Shown here: positions 26,548-33,195 of the stretch, in pieces
Numbering within the stretch: position 1 is the first letter of the stretch
Layout of the letters: each line of letters begins with the position of its first letter
NCBI GenBank assembly: GCA_903927955.1
Contig: CAIYOW010000139.1
Location: 1 to 33,996 of the forward strand
Direction of reading: 5' to 3'
DNA from: an uncultured Methylococcaceae bacterium
GTDB taxonomy: Bacteria; Pseudomonadota; Gammaproteobacteria; Methylococcales; Methylomonadaceae
DNA: 33,996 nucleotides
The notes under the pieces: generated by a model
Databases searched by the model: none
Seen by the model: only the letters and a program-made list of their open reading frames with translations
What the model was told of the DNA's origin: nothing
Program-made: the position numbers and the translations under genes

Positions 26548-27303
26548 ATGTCCCGTAACACCTTGCACTGTTTGTCATTTGCCCTATTGTTCAGCCTGTC
26601 CAGCCTTGCCAGTGCCGATGTGTTGGTTTTGGCTGCTGCCAGCCTGACCAACGCACTCGGCGATATCAGCAAAACCTATCAGGACAAAACCGGCGAAAAG
26701 GTGGCTATTTCGTTTGCCTCATCATCGGCACTGGCCAAACAAATAGAAAACGGCTTACCCGCTGATATTTTTATTTCCGCCGATTTAAAATGGATGGACT
26801 ACCTCAGCGATAAAGGCAAAATCGACACACCATCACGCCTTAACCTGTTGGGTAACTCGCTCGTTTTAATAGCCCCAAAAGACCAAGGCTTTAGCGCCAT
26901 TTTGGCTAACGGTGGCAATCTGCCGGAAGCTTTTGCGGGTAAGCTTTGCACTGGTGAAACCGAAACCGTTCCGGTGGGCAAATACGCTAAACAAGCCTTG
27001 CAAAAACTCGGCTTTTGGGACGCTCTCAAAGCTAGGATTGTCGGCACCGAAGACGTGCGCGCAGCCCTGGCTTTTGTCGAACGTGGCGAATGTGCCGCCG
27101 GTATTGTTTATAAAACCGATGCCTTGAACAACCCAAAAGTGCAAGTGGTCGGCACTTTTCCCGAAAGCAGTCATCCCGCTATTGTTTACCCGATAGCCAG
27201 GGTCAGCCAGACCGAACAGGCTAAAGCGTTTTTGGCCTATCTGACCCAAGCAGAAGCCGCTAAAGTGTTTGCCCAATACGGCTTTACCCCCTTGCAACCT
27301 TAA
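26548..27303 (+). CDS. modA: Molybdate ABC transporter substrate-binding protein
   Basis: Periplasmic protein that captures molybdate (or tungstate) for the ModBC permease. The signal peptide is MSRNTLHCLSFALLFSLSSLASA; the mature part starts DVLVLAAASLTNALGDI and has SFASSSALAKQIENGLPADIFISAD, the oxyanion-site regions of ModA, and later AGIVYKTDAL and VYPIARV. ATG at 26548 is chosen over the upstream TTG (30 codons earlier) because AGGAGG lies just before it and a signal peptide starts there. It yields 251 aa. modB begins 10 bp after its stop. Confidence 0.96.
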   Translation: MSRNTLHCLSFALLFSLSSLASADVLVLAAASLTNALGDISKTYQDKTGEKVAISFASSSALAKQIENGLPADIFISADLKWMDYLSDKGKIDTPSRLNLLGNSLVLIAPKDQGFSAILANGGNLPEAFAGKLCTGETETVPVGKYAKQALQKLGFWDALKARIVGTEDVRAALAFVERGECAAGIVYKTDALNNPKVQVVGTFPESSHPAIVYPIARVSQTEQAKAFLAYLTQAEAAKVFAQYGFTPLQP

Positions 27304-27313
27304 TGCCGCCAAC

Positions 27314-28006
27314 ATGTTCGATTTGTCAGAACAGGAAATAGCGGCCTTACTGCTGTCTTTGAAGATTGCCACATGGAGTTCAGTGCTCAGTTGCCCGCCC
27401 GCTATTGCTATCGGCTGGGTGCTTGCCCGCTTCCAATTCGCGGGTAAGGCATTGCTGGATGGTCTTATCCATTTGCCCTTGGTGTTGCCGCCGATTGTGC
27501 CGGGCTATTTGCTGCTGTTGCTGCTGGGCAACAACGGGCTGCTGGGGCGTTGGCTCAACCAGCACTTTGGCATCAGTGTCGCTTTTAGCTGGCGCGGTGC
27601 CGTGCTGGCTTCTATGGTAATGGCTTTTCCCTTGATGGTGCGCGCTGTGCGCCTATCAGTCGCCGCCATAGACCCGCGTCTGGAAAATGCCGCCCGAACC
27701 TTGGGCGCCAATCCCTTGCTGGTGTTTTTTTCCATCACCTTGCCACTGGCAGCGCCGGGCATTTTGGCGGGGGTGGTGTTGGGCTTTAGCCGCAGCTTAG
27801 GGGAGTTTGGTGCCACCATCACCTTTGTCGGTAATATCGAAGGCGAAACGCGCACCTTACCATTGGCCATTTATACCGCCACCCAAATGCCCGGTGGCGA
27901 TGACCAAGCCGCACGGCTGGTTGTGCTGTCCATGCTGTTGGCATTGGCTGCATTGGCGGGCAGTGAGCTGTTAAGCCGCAAATTGCACCCCAAAACGGCT
28001 AACTGA
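27314..28006 (+). CDS. modB: Molybdate ABC transporter permease
   Basis: Inner-membrane channel of the molybdate importer, with about five helices. Family motifs include LPLVLPPIVPGYLLLLLLG, the cytoplasmic EAA loop (DPRLENAARTLGANPLLVFFSITLPLAAPGILAG) and GFSRSLGEFGATITFVGNIEGETRTLPLAIY. The ATG at 27314 (MFDLSEQEIAALLLSL) starts 15 codons after the ORF-track start and fits ModB. It gives 230 aa, normal for the family. modC starts 2 bp after the stop. Confidence 0.95.
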   Translation: MFDLSEQEIAALLLSLKIATWSSVLSCPPAIAIGWVLARFQFAGKALLDGLIHLPLVLPPIVPGYLLLLLLGNNGLLGRWLNQHFGISVAFSWRGAVLASMVMAFPLMVRAVRLSVAAIDPRLENAARTLGANPLLVFFSITLPLAAPGILAGVVLGFSRSLGEFGATITFVGNIEGETRTLPLAIYTATQMPGGDDQAARLVVLSMLLALAALAGSELLSRKLHPKTAN

Positions 28007-28008
28007 CT

Positions 28009-28698
28009 ATGTTGGACATCCATATCACTTTGGCAAGGGGGGGGTTTACCTTAACGGCAAAATTGCATAGCACAGCACTCGTGACCGGATTGTTTGGCCC
28101 GTCTGGTGTCGGCAAATCCAGCTTGTTGCAAGGTATTGCCGGATTGCTCAAACCCCGGCACGGGCATATCGCTATTGCTGGCGATACATTGTATTGTTCC
28201 GCACAGGGCATTAACCTACCTCCGCATCGGCGGCGCATTGGCTTTGTGTTCCAAGATGCCTTGCTGTTTCCGCATTTGACAGTACGTAATAATTTGCTGT
28301 ATGGTTATCGCCAGTTATCGGCAACAGAGCGGCGCTTGTCGCTGGATGCTGTGGTGGCTATTTTAGAAATCGGCGCATTGCTGGACAAAAGCCCACAACA
28401 CTTGTCCGGCGGCGAAAAGCAACGGGTCGGTTTGGGGCGGGCATTATTGTCCAGTCCACGTTTGTTGTTGCTGGATGAGCCGTTAGCATCATTGGACGAA
28501 CGCCTTAAACAGCAAATTCTGCCTTTTTTGTTACGGATTCGTGACGAATTGCAGATGCCGATGCTGTATGTTAGCCACGCGCTCCCTGAAATACGCTACT
28601 TAACCGAACATGTTGTCGGTATCCAACCGGGCTTTGTTGATTCAACCATTCCGTTTTCCAGTTATGCCGACCCCAGTGCCACCCCCCCTAACAACTGA
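28009..28698 (+). CDS. modC: Molybdate ABC transporter ATP-binding protein, short form
   Basis: ATPase of the molybdate importer. Walker A (GPSGVGKSS), Q-loop FVFQDALLFPH, signature LSGGEKQRVGLGRAL, Walker B LLLLDEPLASLD, and the switch His (YVSHAL) are all present. At 229 aa it is over 100 aa shorter than typical ModC (about 350), because the C-terminal TOBE/Mop molybdate-binding domain is missing. The product ends just after the core nucleotide-binding domain, where modE overlaps by 35 nt. The core should still hydrolyse ATP, but the usual Mop domain control would be lost. Confidence 0.93.
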   Translation: MLDIHITLARGGFTLTAKLHSTALVTGLFGPSGVGKSSLLQGIAGLLKPRHGHIAIAGDTLYCSAQGINLPPHRRRIGFVFQDALLFPHLTVRNNLLYGYRQLSATERRLSLDAVVAILEIGALLDKSPQHLSGGEKQRVGLGRALLSSPRLLLLDEPLASLDERLKQQILPFLLRIRDELQMPMLYVSHALPEIRYLTEHVVGIQPGFVDSTIPFSSYADPSATPPNN

Positions 28699-29485
28699 CG
28701 GCAACCCGTTAATCCAAGGTGAAATCAAACTGATTGGCGGCCTTAACGAAAAGCTGTTTCGATTGCTAGATGCCATTGACAGCACTGGCTCACTCAACCA
28801 AGCCGCCAAAGCAGTCGGGCTAACCTATAAAGGGGCTTGGGAAATGATAGGGCGTGCCAATAACTTATCGCCAAAATTGCTGGTCACCACCGCCATTGGC
28901 GGAAAACAAGGCGGCGGCACCCGCCTGACCCCAGCTGGCAAGGCATTTTTAAATTTTTTCAAAGGCTTACAGGAAGAGCATAAGCAGTTCTTGGCGCAAC
29001 TTAACCAGCGTATCGCCAGCGATGAAGATATTATTTTTTTACTGAAGAGGTTAATTATGAAAGCCAGTGCACGCAACCAATTTTCCGGCAAAGTTTCAGA
29101 ACTCAAGCTGGGGGCAGTCAGCGCAACTATCGTCATCCGTTTAAAAGGCGGCGAAGATATTGTTGCCAGCATCACCAAAGATGCCGCAGAAAAATTAGGC
29201 ATCAAGCAAGGTGCTGATGTCATTGCTTTAGTCAAAGCCCCACAAGTGGTCATCGTCACCGATTTTGGCGGCTATCAGTTGTCAGCGCGTAACCAACTGC
29301 AAGGCACGGTCACTCACATCCAACCCGGTGCCGTCAATTCCGAAGTGATTATCGGTTTGCAGGGGGGCGACTCAGTTGCGGCAACCGTCACTAATGAGAG
29401 CCTAGAAACATTAGGTCTGGCTATTGGCAGCACCGCAACCGCCATATTCAAAGCCAGCGCAGTCATATTAGGTGTTGCCGTCTAG
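28664..29485 (+). CDS. modE: Molybdate-dependent transcriptional regulator ModE
   Basis: Represses molybdate uptake genes when bound to molybdate. The N-terminal winged HTH reads LLDAIDSTGSLNQAAKAVGL then TYKGAWEMI and GGKQGGGTRLTPAGKAF, the ModE pattern. Two C-terminal Mop domains follow: ARNQFSGKVSELKLGAVSAT and ARNQLQGTVTHIQPGAVNSE. The ATG at 28664 lies inside the end of modC, giving 273 aa, near E. coli ModE (262). The ORF-track start 18 codons earlier is deeper inside modC and has no family likeness. Confidence 0.95.
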   Translation: MPTPVPPPLTTDGNPLIQGEIKLIGGLNEKLFRLLDAIDSTGSLNQAAKAVGLTYKGAWEMIGRANNLSPKLLVTTAIGGKQGGGTRLTPAGKAFLNFFKGLQEEHKQFLAQLNQRIASDEDIIFLLKRLIMKASARNQFSGKVSELKLGAVSATIVIRLKGGEDIVASITKDAAEKLGIKQGADVIALVKAPQVVIVTDFGGYQLSARNQLQGTVTHIQPGAVNSEVIIGLQGGDSVAATVTNESLETLGLAIGSTATAIFKASAVILGVAV

Positions 29486-29499
29486 CATCCGCAAGTCCT

Positions 29500-29529
29500 G
29501 TAGGGTTGGGTACGCTTTTTGTGCCCACC
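29500..29529. repeat. REP-like palindrome after modE
   Basis: GTAGGGTTGGGTACGCTTTT then TGTGCCCACC forms a stem (GGTTGGGTAC / GTGCCCACC, imperfect) with a T-rich loop. It is related to the element at 8838-8870 and again lies between convergent genes (modE and the TauE/SafE-like gene), so it may end both transcripts. Confidence 0.5.
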
Positions 29530-29554
29530 TGTTTTGTGTTCTCTTGTTGACTGT

Positions 29555-30364
29555 TTATTGGAAAACAAACTTAAGCCCGATAAGGATCAAAATAGTTGCC
29601 AAGGTAGGCCGTAAATAACGCTCAGGAATCTTCGCGCTCAGGTGGCTGCCTAGCCAAATGCCCGGTACAGAACCCAGCAACAAACTGCCCAGCAACACAT
29701 AATCCACATTACCTAACAACCAGTGGCCAAAACCGGCCACGGCAGTCAAAGGAATGGCGTGAGCCAAATCCGTGCCCACAATCTTTAAAGTGGACATCTT
29801 AGGGAACAAGAACAGCAATGCCACTGTACCCAATGCCCCCGCCCCGACTGATGATAGCGTAACCAACACGCCCAGCATCGCGCCAGTCAAAATAGTGGCA
29901 GGAATTTGCCATTTTTTAAAACGCCCCGTATTGTCGAAGTGACTGATTTTATCATCCAGCGGTTTCGCCTCTTCCACTTTACGCATCAAAATACTGCGGT
30001 AAATCAAAGATACTGCCGTCAGCAACAAGGCTATGCCCAAGGTAAAGGTGATTGCCCCCGTAGTTTCTTTGCCCACATCCATAAAATATTTGATGGCAAA
30101 CAGCGTCGTAACCGCCAATGGCAAGCTGCCCGAAGCTAGCCAAGCCACCGTTTTCCATTCGACCGAGCCATGTTTATTATGGTGTACCCAAACACCACTG
30201 GTTTTGGTGATAGCCGCAAACAGCAAATCCGTGCCTACCGCCACAGCAGGCTTAAAACCAAATAAAAACACCAGCAACGGGGTCATCAATGAGCCGCCAC
30301 CCACACCGGTAATGCCCACCAGCATTCCTACCAATAAGCCAGAAAGCGTATAACCATAATTCAT
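29555..30364 (-). CDS. TauE/SafE family sulfite/organosulfonate exporter-like permease
   Basis: A 269-aa inner-membrane protein with about eight helices. The N-terminus GLLVGMLVGITGVGGGSLMTPLL carries the glycine-rich signature of the TauE/SafE (DUF81) family; a second glycine-rich half begins at TILTGAMLGVLVTLSSVGAGALG. Proteins of this family move sulfite, sulfonates or other anions, often outward, but the substrate cannot be told here. ATG at 30364 is preferred (AAAGG 9 nt upstream) over the one at 30373, which would touch the ribosome site. It stands alone; the IS element lies upstream. Confidence 0.88.
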   Translation of the reverse strand: MNYGYTLSGLLVGMLVGITGVGGGSLMTPLLVFLFGFKPAVAVGTDLLFAAITKTSGVWVHHNKHGSVEWKTVAWLASGSLPLAVTTLFAIKYFMDVGKETTGAITFTLGIALLLTAVSLIYRSILMRKVEEAKPLDDKISHFDNTGRFKKWQIPATILTGAMLGVLVTLSSVGAGALGTVALLFLFPKMSTLKIVGTDLAHAIPLTAVAGFGHWLLGNVDYVLLGSLLLGSVPGIWLGSHLSAKIPERYLRPTLATILILIGLKFVFQ

Positions 30365-30536
30365 CAGCACCATCCTTTTGTAAGGTCAGGTTAGGTCAAC
30401 TTTCTATTGTACCAACAAAAAGACAGTATTTTTAATGCTAAGTAGTTATATGCAGGGCAAACGCATTTGACTTTTTAAATTATTGCATAATCAACGTGTT
30501 GTATAAAAATGGGCATGGTCACCTCATTAAAAAACC

Positions 30537-30557
30537 GGTAGTCCTGCAATTGGAATG
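30537..30557 (+). repeat. Left terminal inverted repeat of the IS
   Basis: 21 bp starting GGTAGTCCTGCAATTGG, identical to the reverse complement of 31358-31378. Confidence 0.9.
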
Positions 30558-30636
30558 ATATACAAAAAGTCAAGTTCTATGAAAATTTCCTAGGGACCGC
30601 GGCACAATCATCGGATTTGATTTCTTGATTGCGCCA

Positions 30637-31352
30637 ATGAACTGCCCGAAATGCCACGCCACCACCACTGTAAAAAACGGCCGCCATCCCAGGACGGATG
30701 TCCAAAAATACCGTTGCAAAGGCTGCGGTCGGCAATTCGTCGAAAACCCAAGGAAACAGTGGGTTAGCCAACAGAAAAAAAGACTGGCCGGTCGCTTGCT
30801 GCTGGAGCGCCCCTTTGCTTGGCGGGCATCGCCCGTGCCGCCGAAGTGTCCGAACGGTGGCTACAAAAGCACGTCAACCGTCTTTACGCCCACGTGGCGC
30901 GGAAAACGGACGCCAAGCCGCGAAAAGGCGCAGCATTGACCCTTGAGCGTGACGAACTCTGGTCGTTTGTGGGCAACAAGGCCAACAAGCAATGGGTCTG
31001 GCCAGCCCTTGGACAGGGACACCCGCGCCATTGTCGGCGTACACATCGGAGACCGCAGCCGGGCCCGGGCGCAGGCACTTTGGGATTCCTTGCCCGAAGC
31101 CTACCGCGAATTGGCGGTCTTTCCACCGATTACTGGGAGGCTTACCGCCAAGTCTTCCCTGAAGACCGCCATGTGGCGTCAGGCAAGGACAGCGGACAGA
31201 CCAACCCTATCGAACGCTTCAACAACACGCTGCGCCATAGGGTGTCACGGCTTGTCAGGAAATCACTCGCCTTCTCCAAAAAATTGGAGAACCCTATCGG
31301 GGCCATTTGGTATTTTGTCCACCACTACAATACTACCAAGCTTGCTTTTTAA
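30637..31352 (+). pseudogene. IS1-family transposase, frameshifted
   Basis: The protein can be followed through three frame changes. It starts MNCPKCHATTTVKNGRHPRT with a four-cysteine zinc-ribbon (CPKC...CKGC) as in InsA. Near 30812 it shifts to GIARAAEVSERWLQKHVNRLYAHVARK and DELWSFVGNKANKQWVW. Near 31009 it shifts to DRDTRAIVGVHIGDRSRARA. Near 31121 it shifts back to TDYWEAYRQVFPEDRHVA and NPIERFNNTLRHRVSRLVRK, ending in TTKLAF. The order matches the InsA-InsB' fusion and its DDE-type catalytic parts. An A7G run at 30775-30782 could support slippage, but the first break is about 35 nt further on and the other two cannot be explained that way, so the copy is taken as dead. Confidence 0.82.
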
Positions 31353-31357
31353 GAAAG

Positions 31358-31378
31358 CATTCCAATTGCAGGACTACC
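31358..31378 (-). repeat. Right terminal inverted repeat of the IS
   Basis: 21 bp ending in TTGCAGGACTACC, the exact reverse complement of the left end at 30537-30557. Confidence 0.9.
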
Positions 31379-31381
31379 AAA

Positions 31382-31891
31382 CTATTTCACCGATGCCGAA
31401 AATCCGGCGTTGTTGATGGCTTTAAGAACGGAAGCTTCATTAAAGTTACCTTTCACAAGGCACGATCTTTTGCTGATGGTGGCTGTTTGAACACCAATAA
31501 CAGATTTAACCGCTTCTTCTATTGCAGCAGAACATCCACCACAGCAATTATGAAAACCGACAAATTCTGCACTTGATGATTTTGCATCTATTGCTGCGGT
31601 TTTTATTGCAACTTGATTGTTGTCGCTTTTTCCATAAAATCCGGCGTTAGCAACCGCATCTACTGCGGCCTGTACGACTGTATTGTCGTTAGCAGAAATG
31701 GCAACGCTATAGGTATCCCGGTCTACGCTTACGTTGGCGCCTTTGACGCCAAGCACAGCATGTTCAATCGCTTCTTGGCAAGTCGCACAACAGATATGAA
31801 CGTCGCTCAGCGTGACTTTAGTTACAGCAAATGCTGCATTAGATAATAAATATAAAGTGACCAAGATGAAACTTCTTAAATTTTTGCTCAT
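31382..31891 (-). CDS. Exported protein with two HMA-like CCxxC domains
   Basis: A 169-aa protein with signal peptide MSKNLRSFILVTLYLLSNAAFA, so probably periplasmic. The mature part is two repeats of a heavy-metal-associated-like fold: the first has VTLSDVHICCATCQEAIEHA (CCATC at 34-38) followed by GVKGANVSVDRDTYSVAIS and AAVDAVANAGFYG; the second has FVGFHNCCGGCSAAIEEA (CCGGC at 116-120) followed by SVIGVQTATISKRSCLV and VLKAINNAGF. Normal HMA domains carry GMTCxxC, so the doubled cysteines are unusual. A metal (for example copper) binding role is suggested, not shown. GGAG lies 8 nt before the ATG. The IS ends 3 bp past its stop, and the C-terminus looks complete or nearly so. Confidence 0.75.
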   Translation of the reverse strand: MSKNLRSFILVTLYLLSNAAFAVTKVTLSDVHICCATCQEAIEHAVLGVKGANVSVDRDTYSVAISANDNTVVQAAVDAVANAGFYGKSDNNQVAIKTAAIDAKSSSAEFVGFHNCCGGCSAAIEEAVKSVIGVQTATISKRSCLVKGNFNEASVLKAINNAGFSASVK

Positions 31892-32019
31892 TGATTATCT
31901 CCAATTGATTTTAAAAATGGATGGGTCAAGGGCTAAACCCCTTCTAATAGCAGCACATAATCAACGTATGGTGTTTTTATTTAAAGTCAACTCAGATCAC
32001 TTCGATTGCTTTACAACGT

Positions 32020-33195
32020 TTATTTGTTATAACCCGCCAGCTCCACATAACCCTGTCCAGAAATTGGCTTGCTTTGTTTGGTGCCGATTACTTTAACCGC
32101 ACCTTCCCAATAACGGTAACTGACATTCAGTTCTTGATCGTTGATTAAAGGAACAATTTCAAGTTCAAGCGCTTGGCTAGGGACTGACAAGCGCCAACGC
32201 GAGGGATAGGTTATTTTTGAATGCGGACTTTTCCAGCTATCCAGCTGCGTTATGGTGGCATCGTGGTCTTTGAGTGCTATTTTGGTGTTGTCTGCCAATA
32301 TAAATGAACCGGAGCTATTGCTGTCATGCTGACCATCTTTGCGGCGTAATTGATAAAACATCAATTCGGTATTATCAGATAATTGCAGGGCAAACCAATC
32401 CCAGCCACTTTGCTCATTGGACAAAGCGCTGGTGCTCCATTCCCTGTCCATCCAACTGGTGCCGGTAACAGTAAATGGTTTACCGCCAACACTGACAATA
32501 CCCTTAGTTTCTAAGCGCGGATAGGAATAATAGTAGGAGGCATTGCCCGGTTCGGGGCTTTTTTGGCTTAAACCTTGATCGCCTTGCCTGACATAGCCTT
32601 TGGGTGATGTCAGTAACAGATCAATAGCAAAGCCGCCGCTGTTAGCGTGTAAGCGGAGAGGGAAGTCTACTTCGCCTTCCGTTTTTGCCGACCAGTCATA
32701 AAGCCAGACCTGATAGCTTTTATTAGAAGCCCCCGCCAGATCGTTTCCAGCGCGGCTAAAGCGTTCATCTGTATAAAAGCGGTTTGCCTCCACATCGGTT
32801 AAGGTCAAATGTGCCATGTACATTTGATTGCTGCGCCAAGCCGAATTTGATTCCGGCAAACCAGGCTTCAAGGCAAAACGAAAGAAGGTCAGCTCGTAAC
32901 CAAATTGTCGTTGTTGTGGATTTTTTAGGTTACCGGTGAAATACCACCATTCCGAGCGGAATTGATTGTGTGGGCCGTGGTCGCTTGGCAACGAAAAGGC
33001 TTGTGGCTTATACGCCCGCGCAAAGCCTTTGCTATCGTTGGATAATACTGACCCAATTGATCCGTTATCTTTTGCTGGGCTTAAGTTTTTTTGATTATCC
33101 TCGACGGTATTGCTTGTCGATCGAAACGGGAAGATTTGCAGCCAAACCATGCCCAGCAATAGCAATACAATAGCAATCAAGAATTTGGTTTTCAT
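32020..33195 (-). CDS. Lipocalin-like AttH/CrtC family protein
   Basis: A 391-aa protein with an N-terminal membrane segment or uncleaved signal (MKTKFLIAIVLLLLGMVWLQ), so anchored in or exported across the inner membrane. The body is the AttH/CrtC lipocalin-like domain: RSEWWYFTGNL (about 80-90), ELTFFRFAL, MYMAHLTLTDVEANRFY, GTSWMDREWST and GWDWFALQL. Related proteins include carotenoid 1,2-hydratases and AttH; members of this kind are often encoded with FtsX-type ABC permeases, and here the ATG overlaps the permease stop (ATGA, 33192-33195). The substrate is unknown; a lipid-like ligand is plausible. No carotenoid genes are nearby, so hydratase activity is doubtful. Confidence 0.85.
   Translation of the reverse strand: MKTKFLIAIVLLLLGMVWLQIFPFRSTSNTVEDNQKNLSPAKDNGSIGSVLSNDSKGFARAYKPQAFSLPSDHGPHNQFRSEWWYFTGNLKNPQQRQFGYELTFFRFALKPGLPESNSAWRSNQMYMAHLTLTDVEANRFYTDERFSRAGNDLAGASNKSYQVWLYDWSAKTEGEVDFPLRLHANSGGFAIDLLLTSPKGYVRQGDQGLSQKSPEPGNASYYYSYPRLETKGIVSVGGKPFTVTGTSWMDREWSTSALSNEQSGWDWFALQLSDNTELMFYQLRRKDGQHDSNSSGSFILADNTKIALKDHDATITQLDSWKSPHSKITYPSRWRLSVPSQALELEIVPLINDQELNVSYRYWEGAVKVIGTKQSKPISGQGYVELAGYNK

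Larger units (their letters stand above)
30537..31378 (+). mobile_element. IS1-family insertion sequence, inactive copy
   Basis: An 842-bp element bounded by perfect 21-bp inverted repeats that start GGTAGTCCTGCAATTGGAAT. The interior encodes an IS1-type InsA/InsB-like transposase split by frame changes. No target-site duplication is seen: the flanks are TAAAAAACC on the left and AAACTATTT on the right. The right end is 3 bp from the stop codon of the HMA-like gene. Confidence 0.85.

Noticed and set aside
30775-30782. A7G run in the IS as a programmed -1 frameshift site
   Set aside because: The zero frame keeps IS1-like sequence (GRLLLER) past the run, and two further frame breaks downstream cannot be explained by it. 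Decay is simpler.
30528-31387. Target-site duplication around the IS
   Set aside because: Flanks TAAAAAACC and AAACTATTT do not match over 8-9 bp.
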